Origin: Streptomyces griseoflavus | GTDB lineage: Bacteria; Actinomycetota; Actinomycetes; Streptomycetales; Streptomycetaceae | Direction of reading: 5' to 3' | Assembly (NCBI RefSeq): GCF_014649995.1 | Contig: NZ_BMUC01000002.1 | Span: 321,083 to 380,516, forward strand | Length of the DNA: 59,434 nt | Shown here: in pieces, positions 50,330 through 58,208 of the stretch | Position numbering within the stretch: position 1 is the stretch's first letter | Layout: the number at the start of each line of letters is the position of its first letter | The notes under the pieces: generated by a model | Told to the model about the DNA's origin: nothing | Databases searched by the model: none | The model's input: only the letters and a program-made list of their open reading frames with translations | Position numbers and translations under genes: made by a program

Positions 50330-50635
50330 TCAGTGCTCGCTCTGCTCGGTGAGCAGCTCGACGAGGAGGGGCAGGGGCACGCAGGAGTGCCTGCTGAACC
50401 GGGGGCCGCCGGCCGCGCAGCGGTCGAGGACGGTGTCGCAGCACCGCTCCGCCTCGGCGAGGGTGGGCCGTTCCACGAAGAGCACCGCTTCCACGGACCG
50501 GCCGAAGGGCTGCGCGTAGATGTGCTCCACGCCGTCGCCCGGGCGGACGGCCGCCCACAGCAGGGCCCGGGTCTCCGGGGGCGAGGGCGAGCGAACGCCG
50601 TCGACGATGTCAAGCCGGACATTCACTAGATACAC
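50330..50635 (-). CDS. Small protein of unknown function next to LuxR-type regulator
   Basis: About 101 residues (NVRLDIVDGVRSPSPPETRA, then CCDTVLDRCAAGGPRFSRHS). Start uncertain: GTG 50635, GTG 50626 or ATG 50668. Two adjacent Cys and another Cys nearby might bind metal, but no family is recognised. It is divergent from the LuxR-type regulator at 50788; similar short proteins may accompany such regulators. Confidence 0.5.
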   Translation of the reverse strand: MYLVNVRLDIVDGVRSPSPPETRALLWAAVRPGDGVEHIYAQPFGRSVEAVLFVERPTLAEAERCCDTVLDRCAAGGPRFSRHSCVPLPLLVELLTEQSEH

Positions 50636-50787
50636 GATGGTTGCCCCGCAAAGATTTTCCTGATGCATATTGAATCAACACAGATTTCCGGCCATCGCAT
50701 AGAGTGTGGCTCCACAGCGGCACTCCGGCCCGAAATCGCCGGAAACGTCGGCGGTCGCCCGGGCCGCCACCCTTGGGGGAGGGAAGC

Positions 50788-51774
50788 ATGCTTGGGGAAC
50801 TGGGTCTCGGTCCTGACGAGGAGGCCGTGTACCGGACCATGCTCGCGGAGGGGGCAGGCGGCGTGGCCGGCCTCTGCGAAGGACTGGGCTGGAGTCAGGA
50901 GCGCGCCCGCGCGGCGCTCGACCGGCTGGCCGCCCTCTCCCTGGTGCGGCCGTCGGCCGACGGCGGTCCCGGCCGGGCGGTCGACCCGGAGGTCGGCCTG
51001 ACGTCGCTGCTCATCGACCAGGAGGCCGAAGTCCTGGAGCGGCAGCGGCAGATCAGGGCGAGCCGCCTCGCGGTGACCCGGATGGTGGCCGACATCCGCG
51101 CCTCCAGCGGCCGGGCCACCGAGGTGCACAAGCTCCGGAGCATGGACGAGATCCAGTCGAGGATCGAGCACCTCGCCGACACCTGCACCACCGAGATCGC
51201 GGCGTTCGTGCCCGGCGGCGGGCAGAGCGAACGGCACCTGGAGGCGGCCCGGCCGCTGGACCGGGCCGCCGCCGACCGGGGGGTGCGGCTGCGGTACGTC
51301 TTCCTGGACAGCGCCCGCAACTGCCCGGCCACCCGGGCGTACGCCCAGTGGCTCACCGAACGCGGCGGCCAGGTGCGCACCGTGCCCCGGCTGCCGCCCC
51401 GGATGCTGATCTACGACCGTGCCACGGCGATCCTGCCGATGGATCCCGCCGCCGCCGATCTGGGCGCCCTGGTGCTGCACGGCACCGGTGCGGTCACCGC
51501 CCTGATGACCCTCTTCGACCAGATCTGGCAGCAGTCGTGCCCGCTGGGCGAGACCGTCGCGGCGCGGGCCGACGACGACCGGCCCTCGCCGCCGGAGCAG
51601 GCCGTGCTCGGGCTGCTCGCGGAGGGGATGACGGACGACGCGATGGCGCGCCAGCTGGGCGTGTCGGTGCGCACCGTCCGGCGGATCACCGCCGACCTGA
51701 TGCAGCGTCTGGGCGCGCGCAGCCGGTTCGAGGCGGGTGTGCTCGCGCACAGCAAGGGCTGGGTGCAGCGCTGA
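50788..51774 (+). CDS. TrmB/LuxR-type transcriptional regulator
   Basis: A 328-residue regulator. An N-terminal winged-helix-like part (GLGPDEEAVYRTMLAEGAGG) is followed by a central domain of unknown ligand, and a C-terminal LuxR-type helix-turn-helix (LGLLAEGMTDDAMARQLGVS, then TVRRITADLMQRLGARSR). ATG 50788 follows GGGGGAGGG. This combination is common as a single-protein regulator in Streptomyces specialised clusters. Confidence 0.82.
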   Translation: MLGELGLGPDEEAVYRTMLAEGAGGVAGLCEGLGWSQERARAALDRLAALSLVRPSADGGPGRAVDPEVGLTSLLIDQEAEVLERQRQIRASRLAVTRMVADIRASSGRATEVHKLRSMDEIQSRIEHLADTCTTEIAAFVPGGGQSERHLEAARPLDRAAADRGVRLRYVFLDSARNCPATRAYAQWLTERGGQVRTVPRLPPRMLIYDRATAILPMDPAAADLGALVLHGTGAVTALMTLFDQIWQQSCPLGETVAARADDDRPSPPEQAVLGLLAEGMTDDAMARQLGVSVRTVRRITADLMQRLGARSRFEAGVLAHSKGWVQR

Positions 51775-51846
51775 CGTCCCGTCCTGCATGCCCGCTCACC
51801 GTCCCGTTCTCCTCGTGCGGCCGCGCGCCCATGGTGTCAGCGGTTC

Positions 51847-52830
51847 CTACTTTTCCTCTGCACCGGCCAACTGCAGGGTCTCGCGGTCGGCCCCGGCTTG
51901 CCCGCGGAACCATTCGATTGTCTCGATCAGACCACGTTCGGTGCCGAACTCCGGCCTCCAGCCGAGCTGTTCGCGTGCCCGCGTGATGTCGGGCCGGCGC
52001 ACGGAGGGGTCGTCGACCGGCCGGGGCACGTGGACGACGCCGGAGGCGGACGCGGTCAGTTCGCGGATCCACTCGGCGAGCCGGAGCACCGGGATCTCCT
52101 CCTGGTTGCCGAGGTTGACCGGTCCCGCGAGCCGCGCCCCGGTCATCCGCACCAGTCCGTCGACGAGGTCGGTCACGTAGCAGAGCGAGCGGGTCTGCGA
52201 GCCGTCGCCGGCGACGGTGAGCGGCTGCCCGGCGAGCGCCTGCCGGATGAAGGTGGGGACGGCGCGGCCGTCGTGGGCGCGCATCCGGGGACCGTAGGTG
52301 TTGAAGATCCGCACGATGCCGGCGTCGACACCGAGGCTCCTGCGGTACGCCATGGTGAGGGCCTCCGCGTACCGCTTGGCCTCGTCGTACACCGAGCGCG
52401 GGCCGACCGGGTTGACGTTGCCCCAGTAGCTCTCCGGCTGGGGGTGCACCAGCGGGTCGCCGTACGTCTCCGACGTCGAGGCGAGCACGAACCTGGCGCC
52501 CTTGGCGCGGGCGAGGTCCAGCAGGTGCCGGGTGCCCTCCGATCCCACGCGCAGGGTCTCCAGCGGGAGTTCGAGGTAGTCGACGGGTGAGGCGGGCGAC
52601 GCCAGGTTGAGTACGGCGTCGACCTTCCCCGCGACCGGTGGCGCCCCCTCGACGAGGTCGGCCTCGATCAGCCGGAACCCGCTCTCGCCGGCGAGGTGGG
52701 CCACGTTCCGGGCGCTCCCGGTGACGAAGTTGTCGACGCACACGACCCGCCAGCCGTCCGTGAGCAGCCGCTCGCACAGATGCGAGCCGACGAAGCCCGC
52801 GCCACCGGCCACCACCGCTGTCCTGGTCAT
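51847..52830 (-). CDS. UDP-glucuronate decarboxylase / UDP-xylose synthase-like epimerase
   Basis: A 327-residue extended short-chain dehydrogenase. NAD motif GGAGFVGSHLCERLL, active-site STSETYGDP, Y148-x3-K152 (SVYDEAKRY) and the diagnostic GDGSQTRSLCYVTDLVDGL point to UDP-glucuronate decarboxylation to UDP-xylose. ATG 52830 follows AGGGAGGG. It is divergent from the halogenase-led operon; with the ugd gene it makes a nucleotide sugar for the glycosyltransferase at 53973, though another member of the epimerase family is possible. Confidence 0.82.
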   Translation of the reverse strand: MTRTAVVAGGAGFVGSHLCERLLTDGWRVVCVDNFVTGSARNVAHLAGESGFRLIEADLVEGAPPVAGKVDAVLNLASPASPVDYLELPLETLRVGSEGTRHLLDLARAKGARFVLASTSETYGDPLVHPQPESYWGNVNPVGPRSVYDEAKRYAEALTMAYRRSLGVDAGIVRIFNTYGPRMRAHDGRAVPTFIRQALAGQPLTVAGDGSQTRSLCYVTDLVDGLVRMTGARLAGPVNLGNQEEIPVLRLAEWIRELTASASGVVHVPRPVDDPSVRRPDITRAREQLGWRPEFGTERGLIETIEWFRGQAGADRETLQLAGAEEK

Positions 52831-53180
52831 TCCCGATCCCTCCCTGAATCCCTGCGGAATATCCGTGTGCAGGGCATGCCCGTGATACTCGCGGGGGAAT
52901 TCGGTGAAACCCCCCGGGGTCCCGGTATTGGACCGCATGGAGAATGTCGGCGCAACGCTGCGTTCTTCACGCTGGACGGCGGTGTGAGGTCCTCATGTCG
53001 GGGGTGAAGAACTCATGCCGGGGGCCGGGTGGTTTCTTCATGTGAAATCGGTGAGGCGAGCACTACCGAACGCGCGGGCCCGCGCCACAGAATCGGTGCA
53101 CCGACAGCGGCAGAAAAGGATCCGGGTCACCGGACCGATGGATGGAGATCCGGCCGCACGCCACACGAGGAGCAGCCCGC
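52831..53180. other. Divergent promoter region of the glycoconjugate operon
   Basis: About 350 bases between the decarboxylase and halogenase-like genes with no credible gene. It contains direct repeats CTCATGTCGGGGG (52992-53004) and CTCATGCCGGGGG (53012-53024), a related TTCATG at 53037, and an A/T-rich TTTC/GAAA dyad near 53033-53047. This is a plausible activator-binding region for the SARP or LuxR-type regulator. Confidence 0.5.
52992..53024. promoter_or_regulatory. 20-base-period direct repeats, candidate SARP/LuxR-type activator site
   Basis: Two copies of CTCATG(T/C)CGGGGG begin exactly 20 bases apart, about two helical turns, so a dimer or paired activators could bind one face of the DNA. 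They lie 157-189 bases upstream of the halogenase-like gene. SARP sites are direct heptamer repeats near -35 regions; this spacing differs from the typical 11 or 22 bases. Confidence 0.45.
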
Positions 53181-53936
53181 ATGACGCAGAACGCGATTAC
53201 CGCAGCGAACGTCGAAGAGCTCATCGCCAAGAACATCACGGAGCGGTTCGACAACGACCACGAGGTCCTCAAGCTCTCCCAGCACTTCCGCCGCGAGGGT
53301 TACGTCAAGCTGCCCGGCCTGGTCTCCGAGGAGGTCTTCGAGGCGGTCGCCGCGGAGACCCACCAGCTGATCGACACCCACCAGAAGCGCATCGACATCC
53401 GCCTCAAGGAGACGGGCGACTCGCCGCGCTTCATGTCCACCGTCGGCCAGAAGGCGATCGCCACCGACGGGTCGCTGATCCCGGCCGTCTACGAGTCGCC
53501 GGCGCTCAAGGGCTTCCTCTCCCGCCTCGCCAAGGAGGAGGTCATGGACTGCCCGTGGGACGAGGAGAAGTACATCATCACCCGCCAGCACCAGAAGGGC
53601 GACACCCACGGCTGGCACTGGGGCGACTTCAGCTTCACGGTCATCTGGCTGATCGAGGCGCCCTCCCTGGAGTACGGCGGCATGCTCCAGTGCGTTCCGC
53701 ACACCGACTGGAACAAGGACGACCCGCGCGTCGAGGAGTACCTGCAGCAGCACCCGATCCGCTCGTACGGCCACGCCCGCGGCGACCTGTACTTCCTGCG
53801 CTCGGACACCACGCTGCACCGCACCGTCCCGCTGAACGCCGACAGGACCCGCATCATCCTCAACACCTGCTGGGCGAGCCGCACCGACAGCCAGAAGGCG
53901 ACCACCCACGAGACGATGAACGCGATGTTCGACTGA
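53181..53936 (+). CDS. Fe(II)/2-oxoglutarate enzyme with HxG metal site, candidate BesD-like halogenase
   Basis: A 251-residue cupin-fold oxygenase. The block DTHGWHWGDFSF gives H146-W-G148, where hydroxylases carry HxD/E; the distal ligand is H213 in TTLHRTVPL, and R222/R224 can bind 2-oxoglutarate. The H-to-H spacing is 67, as I recall for amino-acid chlorinase BesD (H137, G139, H204). With a +9 offset, its recalled substrate residues R74, E120, H134, D140 and N219 align with R83, E129, H143, D149 and N228; its T221 is C230 here and its W239 is missing. So a free-standing amino-acid halogenase with altered substrate is likely. ATG 53181 follows GAGGAG. Confidence 0.7.
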   Translation: MTQNAITAANVEELIAKNITERFDNDHEVLKLSQHFRREGYVKLPGLVSEEVFEAVAAETHQLIDTHQKRIDIRLKETGDSPRFMSTVGQKAIATDGSLIPAVYESPALKGFLSRLAKEEVMDCPWDEEKYIITRQHQKGDTHGWHWGDFSFTVIWLIEAPSLEYGGMLQCVPHTDWNKDDPRVEEYLQQHPIRSYGHARGDLYFLRSDTTLHRTVPLNADRTRIILNTCWASRTDSQKATTHETMNAMFD

Positions 53937-53972
53937 TTCACGAAAGGCGGGAGGAAGAGCGGGGAGAAGAGG

Positions 53973-54971
53973 ATGACCAGAATGCCTGCCATGCTTTCCA
54001 TCACCGCGATGGTGCCCTGTTACAACGAGGAGGAATGCATCGAGCGGGCATATCTGGAAATCAGCAGGGAGATATACCGGTACGAGGACTCCGAGATCCT
54101 CTTCGTCGACGACGGAAGCACCGACGGAACGCTCGGCATCATCAAGCGGATCGCCCGCGAGGACCCGCGTGTCCGGTACCTCTCCTTCGCCCGGAACTTC
54201 GGCCTCGAATCCGCCTTCACCGCGGGATTCGCGTACGCGTCGAAGGAATGGACCGTCCAGCTCGACGCCGACCTGCAGTCGCCGCCCGCCGAGCTCCACA
54301 AGCTGGCGCGGCGGGCCGTGGAGGGCGGCTACGACGCGGTCTTCGCGGTCCGCGCCGGCCGGCAGGACCCCTGGTACCGCCGGCTCGGGACCTACGGTCA
54401 CCAGGCCGTCGCCACCCGCATCCTCGGCATCGAACTGCCCGTGCGGGCCTCGGTGTTCCGCGTGGTGCGCACCGTGGTGGCCCACAAGGTCGCCGACTGC
54501 GACGTCAGCACCCCCTACTTCCTCGCCACCCTGCCGCTGATCGGCGCCCGCTACACCACGGTGGAGACCGCGCACGCGGCCCGGGTGGCCGGGCGGGCCA
54601 AGTGGTCGCTCGGCAAGCTGTTCCGGCACGCCGCCGACCTCTTCGTCGGCTTCTCCTACCGGCCGCTCACCCTCATCTACCTCGCGGCGGCCGTCGCCGC
54701 GGTGGCGGCCGGGACGCTGACGCTGCTCCAGGGCGACGTCCGGCTGCTCGCCACCGCGTCCGTGCTGCTGCACGTCCTCGGCCTCGGCGCGCTCGCACTG
54801 CTCGCCCGCTACCTGGTGCGCATCATGCGCGGCGGCGAGGGACTCCCCCGCTACCAGATCCGGGAGGCCAACGTGCCCGTGCGGCCGCGCGACGACCTCT
54901 ACGCCCACCGCCCCGCACCCACCGGCCGGGCCGTGCCCGCGCCACTGCCGCAGACAGGGAACCTGCCATGA
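53973..54971 (+). CDS. GtrB/ArnC-like polyprenyl-phosphate glycosyltransferase
   Basis: A 332-residue GT2 enzyme. VPCYNEEECIERAYLEI, the DDGSTDGT nucleotide-sugar site, LDADLQSPPAEL (DxD-type metal site), and two C-terminal membrane helices (about 235-255, 265-290) are typical of DPM1/GtrB/ArnC-like enzymes that move a sugar from UDP to undecaprenyl phosphate on the inner leaflet. UDP-glucuronate or UDP-xylose from the ugd/decarboxylase pair are likely donors. ATG 53973 follows GGGAGAAGAGG; its stop overlaps the next gene by four bases. Confidence 0.88.
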   Translation: MTRMPAMLSITAMVPCYNEEECIERAYLEISREIYRYEDSEILFVDDGSTDGTLGIIKRIAREDPRVRYLSFARNFGLESAFTAGFAYASKEWTVQLDADLQSPPAELHKLARRAVEGGYDAVFAVRAGRQDPWYRRLGTYGHQAVATRILGIELPVRASVFRVVRTVVAHKVADCDVSTPYFLATLPLIGARYTTVETAHAARVAGRAKWSLGKLFRHAADLFVGFSYRPLTLIYLAAAVAAVAAGTLTLLQGDVRLLATASVLLHVLGLGALALLARYLVRIMRGGEGLPRYQIREANVPVRPRDDLYAHRPAPTGRAVPAPLPQTGNLP

Positions 54972-56215
54972 CCAAGCCCCACATCCTCGTCCTCGGCGGG
55001 GGCGAGGACCAGCTCCCCGCCTACCACGAGGCCCGCCGCCTCGGATACGGGGTCATCGGCGTCGACCAGCGGCCGGAGGCGCTGGGCGCGGCGGCCGCCG
55101 ACCTCTTCCTGTGCATGACCACCCGGGCCCCCGAGGAGATCGCCGCCCGGATCGGCCACCTCGACGTCGCCGCGGTGATCTCCCCGGCCAGCGACGCCGC
55201 CCAGGAGTCGGTGGCCGCCCTCAGCCGCATCCTCGGCACCCCGCACCAGCCGGCCCCGGACGCGGTGCGGGCCTCCGTGGACAAGGGCTACTTCCACAGC
55301 GTCCTGGAACGCGTCGGACTGCCCGGCTACGGCCACCTGCGGTCCACGGACCCGGTCGAACTGCGCCTGGCCGCGGCCACCCTGCCGCTGCCCGTCATCG
55401 TCAAGCCGAACGACTCCTCCGGCAGCAAGGGCGTCCAGGTCGTCGCCGACCCGGCGGCCCTGCCCGCGGCGCTGGCCGAGGCACGGGCGCACTCCTTCTC
55501 CGGCGAAGTGATCGTGGAGGAGATGCTGCTCGGCAAGCACCTGTCCGCCGAGGCGTTCCTGCGCGACACGAAACTCGCGACCATCGCGGTCACCGAGCGC
55601 GCCACCACCGGCGCACCCCACATGATCACCACCGCGCACACGGTGCCCGCCGAGCTCTCGCCGGCCACCGAGATCCGGCTGCGCTCCATGATCATGGACA
55701 TCTGCGTCGCGCTCGGCCACACCGACGGCCCCGTCAACTTCGACTTCGTCGTCGACCGCACCGAGGAGATCCGCTTCATCGAGATGGGCGCCCGGCTCGG
55801 CGGCAACGGCATGCCGCTGCTCGTCCGGCACGCCCACGGCATCAACACCTACGAGGCGGCCCTGCGCCTGGCGCTCGGCCAGGACTTCGACCTGGCGCCC
55901 CGCCACGACAAGAAGACCGCCCTGCAGATCCTGAGCACTGACACCGACGGCGTCCTGCGCACCGTCCACGGCGAGGACGCGGTCCGCGCCCTGCCCCAGA
56001 CCGCCGAACTGCGGCTCTTCGCGGGCCCCGGAAGCCAGGTCCGCCGCTACACCCAGGCCGGCCACAAACTCGGCTACCTCCTGCTCGTCGCGGACAGCCA
56101 CGCCGAGCTGCGGGCGGCACAGGCCAAGGCCCGGGCCCTGCTGCGCTTCGACGTGGAGCCCGCCGCCCCCGCCCCGGCCCGCCGCCCCGAATCCCTTACG
56201 GAGAAAGTTCGTTGA
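54968..56215 (+). CDS. ATP-grasp carboxylate-amine ligase-like protein
   Basis: A 415-residue ATP-grasp enzyme. N-terminal Rossmann-like part (HILVLGGGEDQLPAYHEARR), ATP-binding core VIVKPNDSSGSKGVQVV, EEMLLGKHLSAEAFL, and the metal-binding DFVVDRTEEIRFIEMGARLG with GGNGM are visible. The family activates a carboxylate as acyl-phosphate and joins it to an amine or thiol; close relatives make dipeptides or amino-acid amides. Overlaps the genes on both sides. Likely couples an amino acid, perhaps the halogenated one, to an acceptor. Confidence 0.85.
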   Translation: MTKPHILVLGGGEDQLPAYHEARRLGYGVIGVDQRPEALGAAAADLFLCMTTRAPEEIAARIGHLDVAAVISPASDAAQESVAALSRILGTPHQPAPDAVRASVDKGYFHSVLERVGLPGYGHLRSTDPVELRLAAATLPLPVIVKPNDSSGSKGVQVVADPAALPAALAEARAHSFSGEVIVEEMLLGKHLSAEAFLRDTKLATIAVTERATTGAPHMITTAHTVPAELSPATEIRLRSMIMDICVALGHTDGPVNFDFVVDRTEEIRFIEMGARLGGNGMPLLVRHAHGINTYEAALRLALGQDFDLAPRHDKKTALQILSTDTDGVLRTVHGEDAVRALPQTAELRLFAGPGSQVRRYTQAGHKLGYLLLVADSHAELRAAQAKARALLRFDVEPAAPAPARRPESLTEKVR

Positions 56216-56880
56216 ACACCGTACGGCGCAACGCGCCCTTCCTGATCCTCGCCGCGCTCGCCGCGGTCTTCGCGGGCATCGTCTGGTTCGCCATGCCCCA
56301 CGACCGTGAGGTCAAGAGCCTGGGCATCCTGCTGTTCAAGCTGGTGCCCTTCGTGCTCGCCACCGAGGCGATCGCCCAGCTCGACCCGGTCTGGGCCCAG
56401 CGGATCCGCCTCCACCTGGTGGTCCCGGTCTGCTTCCTCGTCTACTTCCTCTACTTCGTCCCGAAGATCTTCTTCGTGGCCGAGAACCACCCCGAGCTCT
56501 ACTACTACGTCCTCACGCTGACCCCGTTCGTCATCCTGAGCCTCGTCCTCGCCTTCCGCATCGGCGGCGGCGCCTCCCACCTGGTGCGCCGGCTCTCCTA
56601 CGCGATGATCCTGCTGATGCTGTCCGGCCTGGAGGACCTGGCCTACCTCACCGTGAACGAGCACACCGACCCCGCGTGGCAGACCATCCCCGAAGTGTGG
56701 ACCTGGGCCTCGCACATGACGGTCCGCCTCGGCCACCCGGCCAGCAAGTACGAGGCGTTCACCCTCATCGCCGTGCACATCGTGCTGGCGCTGTTCGTCC
56801 TGTTCGCACCCAAGCGCTGGTTCGCCCCCGTCACCCGGGTCTTCCGCCGCGCCCCCGTCCAGGCCCCCACCGCCGGCTGA
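56212..56880 (+). CDS. Six-helix membrane protein of the glycoconjugate operon
   Basis: A 222-residue integral membrane protein with about six hydrophobic helices (10-27, 38-56, 68-88, 95-115, 128-143, 183-202) and no motif I can name. TTG 56212 overlaps the stop of the ATP-grasp gene by four bases and has GGAGAAAG upstream. Polar residues between helices (HPELYYY, NEHTDPAWQ) may form a site at the outer face. A role in lipid-linked intermediate handling is inferred from context only. Confidence 0.7.
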   Translation: MNTVRRNAPFLILAALAAVFAGIVWFAMPHDREVKSLGILLFKLVPFVLATEAIAQLDPVWAQRIRLHLVVPVCFLVYFLYFVPKIFFVAENHPELYYYVLTLTPFVILSLVLAFRIGGGASHLVRRLSYAMILLMLSGLEDLAYLTVNEHTDPAWQTIPEVWTWASHMTVRLGHPASKYEAFTLIAVHIVLALFVLFAPKRWFAPVTRVFRRAPVQAPTAG

Positions 56881-56900
56881 CCCGCGAAGGACCGTACGAG

Positions 56901-58208
56901 ATGTTCCTCCGAGAGGCGCTGTACGTCCCCGTCACCTGCGCCCGTCAGTACGGCAGCCGCGCCGCCCTGCGCCGGCGCCAGCTCACCCAGCTCAACCGGA
57001 TGCTGGCGCACGCCAGGGCCGAGGTGCCGTACTACCGCGACGACCCCGCCTACCGGACCGGCCCGCTGCGCTCCCTCGCCGAGGTCGCGAAGCTCCCGGT
57101 CCTGAGCAAGGAGGTGCTGCGCAGCCGCCCCCTGGAGGAACTCCTCGCCGGCGGGGCCGACCCCGCCCGGCTGCCCACCTTCCGCACCAGCGGCTCCACC
57201 GGCCGCCGGGTGACGGTCGTGCACGACCACCACAGCCACGATTACCACATGGCCGCCTGCGTCCGCCGCTTCCTGGCGACCGGGCGCTACCTGCCCACCG
57301 ACCGCCTCTCCCACATCAGGCCCTTCGCACCGCCCTCGCGGCGCTTCGAGAAGATCGGCCTCTTCCGCCGCCACGTCCTGCTCACCGACCGGCCGATGGA
57401 CGACATCAAGGCCGAACTCCTCGCCGCCCGCCCCCGGGTGCTGATCGGCTACCCGGTCCACCTGCGCGCCCTGCTGCGCGCCCTGACCGCGGCCGAACTG
57501 GCGGAGCTGCGCCGCACCCTGCGCCTGGTCATGACCGAGTCCGAACTCCTCGTCGACGCCCACCGGGCCCGGTTCGAGGAGGAGTTCGGCGCCCCGGTGC
57601 ACGACGAGTACTCGGCCTTCGAAGTGCTCAACATCGCCTACGAGTGCCGGCACGGCCGGGCCCACCTCGCCGAGGACCGGCTCCTCGTGGAAATCCTCGA
57701 CACCGACGGACGACCGCTGCCGGACGGCGCCGAGGGCCGGGTGGTGGCGACCGCGTTCATGGAACGCGCGATGCCGCTGATCCGGTACGACCTGGGCGAC
57801 GTCGGCCGCGTCGAGACCCGGCCGTGCCCGTGCGGGCGGCGCTTCCGCACGCTGCGGCTCACCGCGGGCCGGGTCAACGACTCGGTGCTGCTGCCGACCG
57901 GACGCCACCTGTACCCGGACACCTTCCTGCACCTGGCGGCGACCTTCCCGGGCATCGCCGAGTGCGCCGTGCACCAGGACCGCACCGGGGCGGTACGCCT
58001 CGACGTGGTCCCCTCCGGACCCCTGGACCGGGACGGGTGGGCGGAGGTGGCCGCAGGGGTGCGCGAACGGCTGCACACCGTGGCCGGCTGCGCCTTCCCG
58101 CTCGACGTCGTCCGGGTGGGCCGGGTGGAGATCACCGCCGGCGGCAAGGGCCGCTTCGTCACCTCCGAGACGGCGGTGGCGCAGCCCGAACCGACGGGGC
58201 CGGCGTGA
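56901..58208 (+). CDS. PaaK/CapK-like adenylate-forming enzyme
   Basis: A 435-residue ligase of the phenylacetate-CoA ligase (PaaK) superfamily. RTSGSTGRRVTVVH is the P-loop-like A3 motif, and HDEYSAFEVLNIAYEC, RYDLGDVGRVETRPCPCGRR with a CxCG motif are typical. CapK-type members in polysaccharide clusters activate acyl or amino acid groups for transfer. ATG 56901 follows AAGGACC. The gene overlaps the following flippase gene by four bases. Confidence 0.85.
   Translation: MFLREALYVPVTCARQYGSRAALRRRQLTQLNRMLAHARAEVPYYRDDPAYRTGPLRSLAEVAKLPVLSKEVLRSRPLEELLAGGADPARLPTFRTSGSTGRRVTVVHDHHSHDYHMAACVRRFLATGRYLPTDRLSHIRPFAPPSRRFEKIGLFRRHVLLTDRPMDDIKAELLAARPRVLIGYPVHLRALLRALTAAELAELRRTLRLVMTESELLVDAHRARFEEEFGAPVHDEYSAFEVLNIAYECRHGRAHLAEDRLLVEILDTDGRPLPDGAEGRVVATAFMERAMPLIRYDLGDVGRVETRPCPCGRRFRTLRLTAGRVNDSVLLPTGRHLYPDTFLHLAATFPGIAECAVHQDRTGAVRLDVVPSGPLDRDGWAEVAAGVRERLHTVAGCAFPLDVVRVGRVEITAGGKGRFVTSETAVAQPEPTGPA

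Noticed and set aside
53142-53180. Earlier in-frame start of the halogenase-like gene
   Set aside because: ATG 53181 has GAGGAG at good spacing and begins the conserved part of the protein; the extra residues look non-coding.
53615-53630. D149 as the missing metal ligand in an HxxD arrangement
   Set aside because: Known enzymes of this fold use HxD/E; the matching position is G148, and BesD also has Asp right after its Gly, so D149 is better read as a substrate contact.
53063-54908. Long reading frames on the minus strand opposite the halogenase/glycosyltransferase genes
   Set aside because: They are shadows of the real plus-strand genes: no start signals, low-complexity Val/Gly/Asp-rich translation, and the opposite strand has clear motifs.
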